From: Gammaproteobacteria bacterium
GTDB lineage: Bacteria > Pseudomonadota > Gammaproteobacteria > Chromatiales > Chromatiaceae
Assembly (NCBI GenBank): GCA_030148485.1
Contig: JASBTJ010000023.1
Coordinates: 1-56,740, forward strand
Direction of reading: 5' to 3'
DNA: 56,740 nt
Both the position numbers and the translations under genes were made by a program. Positions within the stretch are counted from its first letter, which is position 1. Every line of letters begins with the position of its first letter. The notes under the pieces were generated by a model that had not been told where the DNA came from, searched no databases, and saw nothing but the letters and a program-made list of their open reading frames with translations. This document shows positions 26,371 to 35,044 of the stretch, one piece after another.

Positions 26371-26955
26371 GCTTGGCTGTGCGTGATTTGTGCTGAATCG
26401 CTCTCAGGAGCGGCTGTCGGCACCTGGGTAGGCGGCTTTTGTGACGTTGCGTGTCAGGTCGGCTGGCTAGGACTTTATTTCCAGTTTTTTTATATGGATA
26501 TTAGAACGGTGGGTGGGTATGCTGATCGTGTAAAAAGAACACCTCAATAATAAAGATATCTATGCGATGCGGGCACATGATCAGGCACCTTACTGCGCTG
26601 ATTGATCTCGGCATTCGCGACGCTGTTCGCTGGCCTTCGACAGACCTTCACCAGGATGCCCGTGACTGGTCGCATGGGCTACGATGCGTTGTCGCAGGCT
26701 GCTCGGTGGGTGGCGCCAGCTGTGCGCCTGGTTCCCAGCGTGGGCGCACGGCGCTTGATTTCGTGTCTCGCGCGAGGCGCATCTCCGCTGGATGCTTCGA
26801 GGAACCGCCAGGGAGCGCGGTCTACGATGCGCAACCACCTGTCCGGGCTGGTTGCACCATCGGCCCGCTGGGCCCCGATACAAATCTTTCACATACGACG
26901 GACCGTTGCTCCAGCTTGAGAATGCTCATGACGGCAGCTCAAGCGACGCATACCG
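26371..26955. other. Long region without convincing gene between pstB and a histidine kinase
   Basis: Open frames exist here (for example 26562-26963 plus and 26590-26892 minus). Their translations are Arg/Cys/Trp-rich, lack ribosome sites and resemble no family I know. An AT-rich patch lies at about 26,475-26,570 (TTTATTTCCAGTTTTTTTAT and AATAATAAAGATATC) and may hold a promoter. It could be a decayed gene or a regulatory or RNA region. Nothing more can be supported. Confidence 0.5.
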
Positions 26956-28083
26956 TTGCGTAAGGCGGTGGTTTCAGAAGACCCGCGGGATCTGTTTGAC
27001 AACGCGCCGTGTGGTTACCTTTCGCTTTCGCCGAACGACCGGGTTGTCGCGATCAATCGCACCCTGTGCGGGTGGTTGGGGCGATCTGTGGAAAGCTTGA
27101 TCAACCGGCCGATACGCGACGTTCTCACCGCGGAGGCGCACGAAGCGTTTTCCACCCACCTGAGACGTCGTGCCCGAATATACGGTCGGGCCGATGAAGT
27201 GACGCTTGATCTTCGTGATGTGCGTGGCCGGGCGATCCCGGTGTTGGGGAGTCTTGCTGAAAAACGCAGTGCCAGCGGCAAACATCTGTTCACCCGTTTG
27301 ACAGTTTTCAAGGCCGCTAAGCGGATGGCATATGAAACCGGCCTGCTCGAAGCGCGGCGCAATGCCGAGGCGAAAATCCGAGCGGAACAGGAAACGGCGC
27401 GGATGCGTGACCAATTCATCGCGGTATTGGCGCATGACTTGCGGAACCCGTTGAACGCAGTGCTGGCAGGTACCGATCTACTGAAACAGGGGCGCGCCAT
27501 GGCGGCTCGTGAACGAGCCATCATCGCCGGGATGGAGTCGACCGTGACACGGGCCGCGACGCTGATCGAAGACGTGCTGGATTTCGCCAGGGGGCGTTTG
27601 GGTGATGGAATGAGGCTGACGCTCAATCGGGACCGGTCGTTGTCCGATCTGTTGAGACAGGTTGTGGAGGAAATCCAGGTCGCGCATAGCGACCGGGAGA
27701 TAATTACCAACCTGGGGATCATCCACCCCATCGTTTGCGACGCCGAGAGAATCGCGCAGCTGGCATCGAACCTGATCGCCAACGCGGTGGCGCACGGGGC
27801 GGGCGATGGTGCTGTGGTGGTGGATGCCCGCACGAGCAGTAAGTACTTTGTGCTGACGGTCACCAACGACGGGGGGCCGATACCTGACGAGGTTCGCCAG
27901 AGACTCTTCCAGCCGTTTGTCCGCGGCGGGGCGAGCAATGGCCGCGACCGGAGAGGTCTGGGACTGGGGCTTTATATCGTCAACGAGATTGCTCGTGCGC
28001 ATGGCGGAAAAATGGCGGTGTCGTGTTCGGAGGGGACCACGAGTTTCACGTTCACCATGCCGCGTCTGGGTACCCCTAGCTAA
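26956..28083 (+). CDS. PAS-domain sensor histidine kinase (orphan)
   Basis: A cytoplasmic two-component sensor of 375 residues. Residues 10-120 look like a PAS domain (LFDNAPCGYLSLSPNDRVVA). A short coiled coil (about 128-152) precedes the phospho-acceptor His160 in AVLAHDLRNPLNAV. The ATPase domain has the N box LASNLIANAVAHG, NDGGPIPDEV, LFQPFVRGG and GLGLGLYIVNEIA. No response regulator adjoins it and no transmembrane segment is seen. The start TTG 26956 is uncertain, with no good ribosome site; GTG 26968 is another option. It converges with the GTPase gene, overlapping it by 4 bp. Confidence 0.85.
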   Translation: MRKAVVSEDPRDLFDNAPCGYLSLSPNDRVVAINRTLCGWLGRSVESLINRPIRDVLTAEAHEAFSTHLRRRARIYGRADEVTLDLRDVRGRAIPVLGSLAEKRSASGKHLFTRLTVFKAAKRMAYETGLLEARRNAEAKIRAEQETARMRDQFIAVLAHDLRNPLNAVLAGTDLLKQGRAMAARERAIIAGMESTVTRAATLIEDVLDFARGRLGDGMRLTLNRDRSLSDLLRQVVEEIQVAHSDREIITNLGIIHPIVCDAERIAQLASNLIANAVAHGAGDGAVVVDARTSSKYFVLTVTNDGGPIPDEVRQRLFQPFVRGGASNGRDRRGLGLGLYIVNEIARAHGGKMAVSCSEGTTSFTFTMPRLGTPS

Positions 28084-29453
28084 CGGGTGCGTAAACGTGC
28101 CGCAATTTCGTCACGCGCCTCGGCCAATATGGAATCACGATCGAGATGATCGAGGATGTCCTGCACCAGCCGCTTGGGGCCTTCGTCGCCCCAGGAACAC
28201 CCTTGGGACAGGTAGCGATTGGCCGCTTGCCCTACCACGTAACTGGAATAGTAAGCGACGGCGCCCTGGGCACTGGCGGTGAGCAGGGTGGACAGGCCTA
28301 AGCTGCCGGTCTTGAGCGCCGACGACAGCAGGTTGACGCCCCATACCGTGCCCATCAACAAGGCCATCTGTGCCGCGATGGTGCGCAGCAGGCTGCCGGC
28401 CTCGGCGCGGGTCATGGGCAGTTCATACAATCTGGCCAGATGGATGATCATGGCGACATCCACCGCCACGGCGGCGAACAGGTCGGCGACCGGGACGGGG
28501 TTGGCGGCGACCAGCAGACCCTTGGTGACGCAGTAGCCGCGCACCACTTTTTCGGCGACGTCCTGCTTGACGGCGACGATCCGTCGGCCGACCTGATCGG
28601 CCAGTTCGCCGGCCGCGATACCGGCATTGAGTGCGGCCAGGGTCTGGCCTTCGCCTTCCATGATGGTCCAGATGCGTTCCCTGAGGGCGCCGATATCCGG
28701 GGCGGGCCTGCGCCGGGTTTCGCGTTCGTTGCCCTGTGCATCCACGTCCAGATAGATGCGCTCGGCCGGATTGGCGGCCGCGACAACCAGGTGACCGGCG
28801 GGTATCAGCCCTTGGGTACGGTGCGCGAGCACCTCGGTCAGTTCCTGCAATTCATCTGCGGCGTAGCGGTCGGCCGTGTTGAGCACCAGCAGCAAGGGGC
28901 GTTGGGCGCGGTGCAGATCCCCCAGCGCATCCAGCTCGGTGCGGGTCAGATCACCGTCGCAGACGAACAGCACCAGGTCGGCGTGGCCGGCGACGTCCCT
29001 GGCGAGACGTTCGCGCTCCTCGCCGTCGATTTCGTTGATACCCGGGGTGTCGATCAAGAACAGCGCGTCGGCATCGTAGCTATCCACTTGCGCCATGTCC
29101 GCGTGGCGGGTCTCGCCATGCAGTGGGCTGGTGCGAAAGTGGGTCTTCCCCAGCAGCGCGTTGAGCAGTGCCGACTTGCCGACACTGACGCGACCGAACA
29201 CCGCGATATGCAAGTGCCCGTGCTCCAGCTTGTCCAGCATGCGTTCGATCTGCTCGAAGTCGTCCGCCAGGCTTGCGCGCACGCTGGCCGGCACGCGGCT
29301 GTCGTCGAGCAGGTGACGTAGGCTGAGCCGGGCCTGGGCCAACGGCGGTGGGGCGTCGTTCGGGACGTCTTGTTCAGCGGGTGCTGTCTTTGCTGTCGCG
29401 CGCGTCCAATACAAGCCGGACAAGGCGCCGCGTACGCGCTTCCAGATCTTCAC
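28080..29453 (-). CDS. Era-like GTPase with C-terminal DUF697-type membrane region
   Basis: A P-loop GTPase: G1 GRVSVGKSALLNALL, G2 region SPLHGETRH, G3 DTPGINE, G4-like LNTADRY. The C-terminal part has hydrophobic stretches (VADLFAAVAVDVAMIIHLAR and IAAQMALLMGTVWGVNLL) of the DUF697 type, suggesting membrane attachment. The frame is open to 29504. GTG 29453, 8 bp after CGAGGAA, gives 457 residues and an 80-bp overlap with the preceding GTPase gene, implying coupled translation. Its molecular role is not known to me. Confidence 0.8.
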   Translation of the reverse strand: MKIWKRVRGALSGLYWTRATAKTAPAEQDVPNDAPPPLAQARLSLRHLLDDSRVPASVRASLADDFEQIERMLDKLEHGHLHIAVFGRVSVGKSALLNALLGKTHFRTSPLHGETRHADMAQVDSYDADALFLIDTPGINEIDGEERERLARDVAGHADLVLFVCDGDLTRTELDALGDLHRAQRPLLLVLNTADRYAADELQELTEVLAHRTQGLIPAGHLVVAAANPAERIYLDVDAQGNERETRRRPAPDIGALRERIWTIMEGEGQTLAALNAGIAAGELADQVGRRIVAVKQDVAEKVVRGYCVTKGLLVAANPVPVADLFAAVAVDVAMIIHLARLYELPMTRAEAGSLLRTIAAQMALLMGTVWGVNLLSSALKTGSLGLSTLLTASAQGAVAYYSSYVVGQAANRYLSQGCSWGDEGPKRLVQDILDHLDRDSILAEARDEIAARLRTR

Positions 29454-30861
29454 CGAGTGCTTCCTCGTAAAACCGGGCGGCAGGTAAGGGTCGCAGATCG
29501 CCACGGCTGTTCAGTGTCTTGACCACGGCGCGTCCCAGGCTGTCGAACATCAGGCCATAGGCCACGGCATGCATCAGGCCGCCGCCCAGGGTGCCGATGC
29601 CGGGAAAGGCCTTGAGCGCGTTGCCAGTGACCGCCAGCAGCAGCGGCACCGTGCGGCCGACCTGTTTCGCCACTAGTTGCAGGTAACGGTCCACGTCCAG
29701 TTGCTTGACCGGCACGTCGTACAGCGCACACAGCTCCTTCACCAGATTGACCCCGAGGTAGCCTTGGATCAGCACGTCCGCACCCGGGGCGATGGCGGCC
29801 ATGGCGCCGACCACCGCCTTGCGGGTGTAGCTGCTAACGATCTGGTCCGCGGCGCGTTCACGATGTGCTTGCAACTCGGCGTCGAGCTTGTGCTGCGCCA
29901 GGGTGAAGACGGCCGTGTCGCGCAATTGTTCCAAGGCTGCGGGGTCCTGATCCAGTCGGTGCTGCAGGGCATCGGCCAAGGCGACGACTTGGGGCGGGCG
30001 GTCGCGCAGGATACGTTCCTCACCGCCATCGGGCAGTCGGCGGATGATCTCCTGACGACCGCCCGCACTGACCGGGACCAGTTCGATCGCCGTCAGGTCG
30101 CCGAAACGCTCGGTCAGTCGGGTTCGCAGCTGGGCCAGTTCGGCCTCATCGAACTGGTCGGTCTTGTTCAGCGCGACGATGATGGGCTTGTGCAGCGCCG
30201 TCAGGGCGTCAATCTCGGTCCACTGGTCGCGTGTCAGGTCGCCGTCGCAAACGTAGATCACCACGTGGGCACGTATGGCTTCCTCGCGCGCAGCCTTGCC
30301 GGTAGCGCCATCCGCCTCATTCAGGCCGGGCAGGTCGGTCAGCAGCAGCTGGTAGCCGGCCGCGCTGTGCCAACGGTAATGGGTGATGTCGCGGGTCGCC
30401 CCGCCTCGCGGTGATACTGTCGCCTCGGCGTCGGGCAGCAGGGCCTTCACCAGGGACGATTTGCCCACATTGATCTGCCCAAGCAGAACGATATGCACAG
30501 CGCCGGCCGAGCGACGTTGATGGAGGGCTTCCAGCTCCTGTCGGGCGGCTTGCACATCCACCCCTTGCTCGGCACTTTTTTCCAGACGTTGTTGCAGGGT
30601 CGCCTCGTCCGGCGGTGTGGCGGCCGTACCGGGCCGAGGTGGACGCTTGTGCAGAACCCGACTGATCAACCATATCGCTGTACCGACGATCAGGAATACG
30701 CCAGCCACATACAGCGAGGCCGCCCAGGTTGGGGTCCGCTGCAGATGTTGCCAGACCGAAAACGCATAGTCGGTGACGACGAACAGAAACAGCAGTGCCA
30801 ACAGCAGCGCCAGGGCGATTGCCAGTGCGAACAGCAACCGGATGGGGGACAGGTGGATCAT
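29374..30861 (-). CDS. Membrane-anchored Era-like GTPase, DUF697 type, paralogue of the next gene
   Basis: Two N-terminal transmembrane segments (FALAIALALLLALLFLFVV and ASLYVAGVFLIVGTAIWLIS) are followed by a GTPase. Its motifs are G1 LGQINVGKSSLVKALL, G2 with RGGATRDITHY, G3 DLPGLNE and G4 ALNKTDQF. The C-terminal half, with YTRKAVVGAMAAIAPGADVL, is DUF697-like. 495 residues from ATG 30861; an upstream GTG at 30900 is possible. It resembles the downstream GTPase in order of domains, so the two probably work together. The substrate or process is unknown. Confidence 0.82.
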   Translation of the reverse strand: MIHLSPIRLLFALAIALALLLALLFLFVVTDYAFSVWQHLQRTPTWAASLYVAGVFLIVGTAIWLISRVLHKRPPRPGTAATPPDEATLQQRLEKSAEQGVDVQAARQELEALHQRRSAGAVHIVLLGQINVGKSSLVKALLPDAEATVSPRGGATRDITHYRWHSAAGYQLLLTDLPGLNEADGATGKAAREEAIRAHVVIYVCDGDLTRDQWTEIDALTALHKPIIVALNKTDQFDEAELAQLRTRLTERFGDLTAIELVPVSAGGRQEIIRRLPDGGEERILRDRPPQVVALADALQHRLDQDPAALEQLRDTAVFTLAQHKLDAELQAHRERAADQIVSSYTRKAVVGAMAAIAPGADVLIQGYLGVNLVKELCALYDVPVKQLDVDRYLQLVAKQVGRTVPLLLAVTGNALKAFPGIGTLGGGLMHAVAYGLMFDSLGRAVVKTLNSRGDLRPLPAARFYEEALGEDLEARTRRLVRLVLDARDSKDSTR

Positions 30862-31060
30862 GGCGGTATTGGAACACCCACGGCGCGCGACGGCCACCAC
30901 GGGCCAGTTGCTGGCTACGAAACGGGTGTGTCATGTGAACTTGCCCACGGGTTGTGAGCAAGGCTCGCGTGGTGGCGGATATTTTTGGCTTGGTGGGAGT
31001 CTCACCCGATGCCCGGCGCCGGTCAGGGTTGCGTAGTGACGCGGCTGCCGGTCGCGGCAC

Positions 31061-31077
31061 CCCGGCTGTTTGCCGGG
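31061..31077 (+). other. Hairpin upstream of the CsbD gene
   Basis: CCCGGC-TGTTT-GCCGGG, about 30 bp before the CsbD-family ATG. It is within the probable leader, leaving GGAG (31097-31100) free. It could tune stability or translation; no known riboswitch was recognised. Confidence 0.35.
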
Positions 31078-31108
31078 TTCCTTCCTTGTTCTACACGGAG
31101 TAATGACC

Positions 31109-31306
31109 ATGAATTGGAATCAGATCGAAGGCAACTGGAAGCAGTTCAAAGGCAAGGCCCAAGCCAAGTGGGGCGATCTTACCGATGATGAATTGGATGT
31201 CATCGAAGGCAACCGCGAAGAGTTGATCGGCAAGATCCAGGAGCGCTACGGCAAAGCGCGCGATGAGGCAGAGAAGGAAGTGTCCGAGTTCGAGCGCTCG
31301 ATGTAG
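31109..31306 (+). CDS. CsbD-family stress protein
   Basis: A 65-residue hydrophilic, highly charged protein. [20 protein letters not shown], followed by [20 protein letters not shown], is the CsbD/YjbJ signature. Family members are general stress-induced proteins of unclear mechanism. ATG 31109 lies 8 bp after GGAG; the ATG at 31103 is too close to it. It stands alone between divergent GTPase genes and a convergent lipoprotein gene. Confidence 0.92.
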   Translation: MNWNQIEGNWKQFKGKAQAKWGDLTDDELDVIEGNREELIGKIQERYGKARDEAEKEVSEFERSM

Positions 31307-31314
31307 GTCACCGT

Positions 31315-31345
31315 CGCGGCGCGCTCGACTGGCGAGCGTCGCCGC
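31315..31345. terminator. Bidirectional hairpin between CsbD and lipoprotein genes
   Basis: GCGGCGGCGCTCG-ACTGG-CGAGCGTCGCCGC, a 13-bp stem with one G-T pair, lies in the 53-bp gap of a convergent pair. Its position favours a transcription barrier for both sides. There is no T-run. Confidence 0.55.
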
Positions 31346-31359
31346 TGTCCCGCGGGGCG

Positions 31360-32031
31360 TCAGCGCACCGCGGGTTGCTGACGGCCGGATTCGTAGCGTG
31401 CCAGTGCAGCGCCCAGGAATTCCCGTAGCTGCTCCGCCAGGCGGATGGTGGCCCGATTGGCCGCGGCGACGCCACCGTAAGGCGTCGCTTCATTAGCGGC
31501 CTCCGCGATATCGAAAACCCGGCTGTTCAACAGCTCACCGTTTCCGGTGTCGGTGACATAGGCCCGCACCGTCAATTCCACGCGACTACCGTCCGCGGCG
31601 AACAGCTGCTGCAAGCGAAGCAGTTCGGCGTTGAGACGCAAGTCGGCGCGGGCATGGCTGCCGGGTGCGATCACGCCGGCGAACAAGCCGCTTTGTTCAG
31701 CGGCAGCGACCAGCACCGGCTCAAGCATGCGCGCCGGCGCATCCGCCCAGCGATGGTGGGCGAATGCCTGCAATTGATACGAATGTTCCCGATACAGCAT
31801 GTCGGCGGAATCGAAGCCGGCGGCGCTGCGCATGGCGCCGACGGCAAGCGTTGGCCCGGTTGTGTTCACTTGCGTGGCCGCGCCGGTCGGCACCTCCAGC
31901 AGAAACACCGCTGCGGGTGGCTCGGGTTCGGGCAGCAATTTGCCGGTGCAGCCGCTCAATAACAGGCTGCTGGTGAGCACCAGCCAGCCAAGTGACCAGC
32001 GGGTCGGGCAAGCGAGAGATCGCAGGTTCAC
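31360..32031 (-). CDS. ABC-type transport auxiliary lipoprotein (PqiC/COG3218-like)
   Basis: A 223-residue lipoprotein: signal with LVLTSSLLLSGCTG, then a domain with VGAMRSAAGFDSADMLYREH, AHHRWADAPARMLEPVLVAA and VRAYVTDTGNG. Proteins of this kind accompany MCE transport systems and are thought to sit in the outer membrane as partner of the MCE protein. GTG 32031 follows AAGGAG at 7 bp and begins 16 bp after the mlaD-like stop. It is the last gene of the operon. Confidence 0.85.
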   Translation of the reverse strand: MNLRSLACPTRWSLGWLVLTSSLLLSGCTGKLLPEPEPPAAVFLLEVPTGAATQVNTTGPTLAVGAMRSAAGFDSADMLYREHSYQLQAFAHHRWADAPARMLEPVLVAAAEQSGLFAGVIAPGSHARADLRLNAELLRLQQLFAADGSRVELTVRAYVTDTGNGELLNSRVFDIAEAANEATPYGGVAAANRATIRLAEQLREFLGAALARYESGRQQPAVR

Positions 32032-32047
32032 AACTGGGCTCCTTGGG

Positions 32048-32971
32048 TTACTCGCCCGGTCCGGGCTGGGGCGGCGGGGTGCCACGCAGCAGCACGCTGG
32101 GATCGCGTTGAAGGGATTCGGTCAAACGCCTCAGGTTCTCCGCCGCGCGGCGCAGTTCCTGGGTCATCAGCGCCGCCTCGGGTAACGCGCTGCCGGTAAA
32201 GGTGCCCAGTTCCTGACCTCGGGCGCGCACGGTGTCGCGCAGCTCACCACTGGCATCCGCCATTTCGGCGGCCATCTTTTCCAGCGCCACGGCACTGCCT
32301 TTCAAGTGTTCCAGGAGCCCGGGAAGATGGGTGCTGGCGTCCCGCGCGTTGTCCAGGGTGGTGACCATGCTGTCCAGGGTCTCGCCCACGCGATCAGAGC
32401 GGCTGGCGACGGCGTCGGTGATTTGTTTCAGGTTGCTCAGGGTGTCGACGATCAATGCCCGGTTGTCGTTGTCGAGCAGGCTGCGCAGTCCCTGCGAGGT
32501 GGCAATCAGATTGTCGGCCAGTTCGGTGAGGCGCCGATCCAGACGACCCCACAACGAGGGTCGGCCCGGGATCACCGGGTATTGTTCGCTCTTGGTGGCG
32601 GTGAGCGGCGGGGCGTCCTGGCTGCCGCCGGTCAGGTTGATGTATCCGAGTCCGGTCAGTCCCTGCATTTCCAGGGTGGCGACGGTGTCGGTTCTCACCG
32701 GTGTCTGCTCCGCCACCTCCAGCAGCAAACGCACCCGCTCGGGATTGTCCGGTGCCAGGGTGATTTCACGGACCCGGCCAACGTTGACCCCGCGGTAGGT
32801 GACGGCGGCGTCGCGGTTCAGTCCGGCCACGGAGTCGGTCATGTAGACCAGGTAGCGACGCGATGCCTCGTCTTTCCCGCCCGTGCTCAACCAAAGCAGG
32901 CCGGCGATGAAGGCGCCGCCCAGCCCGATCACGAACAATCCGACCAAGCTGTAGTGGGTGCGGGTGTTCAT
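32048..32971 (-). CDS. MCE-domain lipid-binding protein (MlaD family)
   Basis: A 307-residue protein with one N-terminal transmembrane helix (LVGLFVIGLGGAFIAGLLWL), then an MCE domain (VAGLNRDAAVTYRGVNVGRV and LEMQGLTGLGYINLTGGSQD) and a long helical C-terminus. It should form the periplasmic ring or tube that carries lipid between membranes. It is longer than E. coli MlaD because of this C-terminal helix. It overlaps the ATPase gene by ATGA. Confidence 0.9.
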   Translation of the reverse strand: MNTRTHYSLVGLFVIGLGGAFIAGLLWLSTGGKDEASRRYLVYMTDSVAGLNRDAAVTYRGVNVGRVREITLAPDNPERVRLLLEVAEQTPVRTDTVATLEMQGLTGLGYINLTGGSQDAPPLTATKSEQYPVIPGRPSLWGRLDRRLTELADNLIATSQGLRSLLDNDNRALIVDTLSNLKQITDAVASRSDRVGETLDSMVTTLDNARDASTHLPGLLEHLKGSAVALEKMAAEMADASGELRDTVRARGQELGTFTGSALPEAALMTQELRRAAENLRRLTESLQRDPSVLLRGTPPPQPGPGE

Positions 32972-33762
32972 ACGCGCTCCTTATCGTATTCCGCCTTGGC
33001 GGCCCGTGCCCTCGGACCCTGGAAGAACGCCTGCACCGCTGGATCCTCGTGGGTGGCCAGCTCAGCCATGGCGCCCTGGGCCAGAATACGCTTGTTGCCC
33101 AACAGCATGACCCGATCAGTGATGCGCCACAGTGAATCCATGTCGTGGGTCACCATCACCACGGTGGGGCCGAGGGCGTTTTTCAGGTCCAACACCAGGC
33201 TATCGAAGTCGTCTGCGGTCAACGGATCTAGGCCGGAGGTGGGTTCGTCCAAAAACAGCACATCAGGGTCCAGGGCGAGGGCTCGTGCCAGTGCCGCCCG
33301 TTTGCGCATGCCGCCGCTCAACTGGCTGGGGTAGAGCAGACCGTCCTGGGGAGTCAGTCCGGCCAGGTCGAGTTTCAGGTGGGCGATGTCCTTGATCACG
33401 GCCGCAGTCAGTCGGGTGTGTTCGCGCAATGGTACCGCGACGTTCTCCAGTACCGTGAGATTGCCGAACAGGGCGCCTTGTTGGAACAACACACCCATGC
33501 GCCGACGCACGGCCAGATTATCGGCATCATCCCAGCGGGTGATCGCTTGGCCGAACAGCCGCACGGTACCGGCGCTCGGTCGATGCAACAGCGTCATCTC
33601 CCACAGCAGCGTGGATTTCCCGGTGCCGCTACCGCCGACCAGCGCCAGGACCTCGCCGGGCTGAACGTCCAGATCCAGCCCCTCATGGACCACACGGTCG
33701 CCAAACCGGGTGACGATGCCGCGTAGTTCGATGATCGCCTGTGAATCGCCGCTGGTCGCCAT
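32968..33762 (-). CDS. ABC transporter ATP-binding protein (MlaF family)
   Basis: A 264-residue ATPase of a lipid-transport ABC system. It shows Walker A GGSGTGKSTLLWE, Q-loop MGVLFQQGALFGNLTV, signature LSGGMRKRAALARALAL, Walker B VLFLDEPTSGLDPLT and switch His VTHDMDS. The LFGNLTVLENVAVPLREHT stretch is typical of MlaF. It starts on the stop of the permease gene (TGATG). Confidence 0.92.
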   Translation of the reverse strand: MATSGDSQAIIELRGIVTRFGDRVVHEGLDLDVQPGEVLALVGGSGTGKSTLLWEMTLLHRPSAGTVRLFGQAITRWDDADNLAVRRRMGVLFQQGALFGNLTVLENVAVPLREHTRLTAAVIKDIAHLKLDLAGLTPQDGLLYPSQLSGGMRKRAALARALALDPDVLFLDEPTSGLDPLTADDFDSLVLDLKNALGPTVVMVTHDMDSLWRITDRVMLLGNKRILAQGAMAELATHEDPAVQAFFQGPRARAAKAEYDKERV

Positions 33763-34889
33763 CAGATGCCCAGTGCGCTGAAGATCACGGAGAAACCCGC
33801 GTCGATCACGATGACCGCCAGGATGGACTGGACCACGCTGACGGTGGTGCGGCGCCCGACACTCTCGGCGCTGCCTTGGACCTGGAACCCCTGGTAGCAG
33901 CCGAGGGTGGCGATAACGGCTGCAAACACCGGTGCCTTGCCGATCCCGGCGAGATAGGCGTCCAGGGTCAAGGCGTCGGACAGCCGGTCGATGAAGGTGG
34001 TGTAGGCGATGTCCAATTGCAGGTTTGCCATCACCATGCCGCCCAGTATGCCCATCACGTCCGCATACACGGTCAACAGGGGCATGGCGATCATCAGCGC
34101 GATCACCTTGGGGATCACCAGCATATCCAGCGGCTGTATCCCCATGACGCGCAACGCATCCACTTCCTCGGTCACCTGCATGGTGCCGATCTGTGCGGTG
34201 TACGCCGACCCGGTGCGGCCGGCCACGATGATGGCCGTGAGTATCGGCGCCAGTTCGCGCAACATGGATAGACCCACCAGATCGGCGACGAACACCCCGG
34301 CACCGTATTGCCGCAGCTGCACCCCGCCCTGGTAGGTGATGACGATGCCCAGCAGGAAGGTCAGCAGACCGACAATGCCCAGGGCCTTGTGCCCGGCTTC
34401 GCCCAGCTCGTGGACGATTTGCGCCCAGCGGAATCCCTGTGGCCGGATCAGGCGGCGACCGGTGGTGGTGCCGATTTCGCCAATGAAGGCGAGCAGTCCG
34501 AGGGTGTGGTGGGCGACGACGCTGGATCGCCGACCCAGGGTTTCCAGTGCGCCGGGTTCGGTCGGGGTGACGAGGGTGCGCTCCTTGTTCAGCGACCGGC
34601 CGACCAGTGTCAGCAGGTCCGCCACTTCCGGCGCCGCGCCCGTCAGCTGGGTGTCGTCTGTAGTGCCGGCGCCCAGACCCAGCCAGCGGCTCAACAGCAA
34701 GGCGCCGCCGGTGTCCATGCGCTGTACCCGTGACAGATCGACCCGGCTGCTGCCCGGTGGTCGGGGTTGCGCCGCCAACCGGGGCGTCAATGCGTCGAGC
34801 CGTGCGACGGTCCAGTCACCGGCGCAGTGGATCACGCCGTCGATGGCCTCGAGTGTCGCCGGTCCGTATGGGCTGTTTGCTTCCTGCAT
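33762..34889 (-). CDS. STAS-permease fusion of a lipid ABC transporter (MlaB-MlaE type)
   Basis: Residues 1-100 look like a STAS domain (VIHCAGDWTVARLDALTPRL, RVDLSRVQRMDTGGALLL), the role played by separate MlaB in E. coli. The rest is an MlaE-type permease with LLTFLLGIVITYQGGVQLRQ, LRELAPILTAIIVAGRTGSA and the EQ-loop region MQVTEEVDALRVMGIQPLDM. ATG 34889 gives 375 residues; TTG 34898 is an alternative. It is the first gene of the four-gene operon, divergent from a hydrolase. Confidence 0.9.
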   Translation of the reverse strand: MQEANSPYGPATLEAIDGVIHCAGDWTVARLDALTPRLAAQPRPPGSSRVDLSRVQRMDTGGALLLSRWLGLGAGTTDDTQLTGAAPEVADLLTLVGRSLNKERTLVTPTEPGALETLGRRSSVVAHHTLGLLAFIGEIGTTTGRRLIRPQGFRWAQIVHELGEAGHKALGIVGLLTFLLGIVITYQGGVQLRQYGAGVFVADLVGLSMLRELAPILTAIIVAGRTGSAYTAQIGTMQVTEEVDALRVMGIQPLDMLVIPKVIALMIAMPLLTVYADVMGILGGMVMANLQLDIAYTTFIDRLSDALTLDAYLAGIGKAPVFAAVIATLGCYQGFQVQGSAESVGRRTTVSVVQSILAVIVIDAGFSVIFSALGI

Positions 34890-35005
34890 CGTAGCCAACT
34901 GTCCCGCTTTTTCCGTTCAACGGCAAGCCGCGTGTCGAACTTGGCTCGTCCACGCCTCCGCCGCTGGGCGTTCGTCACGGGACCTGAATCGGTCATGGAC
35001 CATCT

Positions 35006-35020
35006 TGTACAATGGCCCGC
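35006..35020 (+). promoter_or_regulatory. -10 region of the alpha/beta hydrolase gene
   Basis: TTGTACAATGGCCCGC contains a good -10 box (TACAAT) followed by a GC-rich discriminator. The block AATGGCCCGCTT recurs exactly at the argG promoter (41276-41287). If this is the -10 box, ATG 35012, which overlaps it, cannot be the translation start. No convincing -35 is seen. Confidence 0.5.
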
Positions 35021-35044
35021 TTGTGCGGTAACCGATGTCTTTTT

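Noticed and set aside
26562..26963. 133-codon plus-strand frame before the histidine kinase
   Set aside because: Arg/Cys-rich translation, no ribosome site, no family resemblance; kept only as part of a non-coding region.
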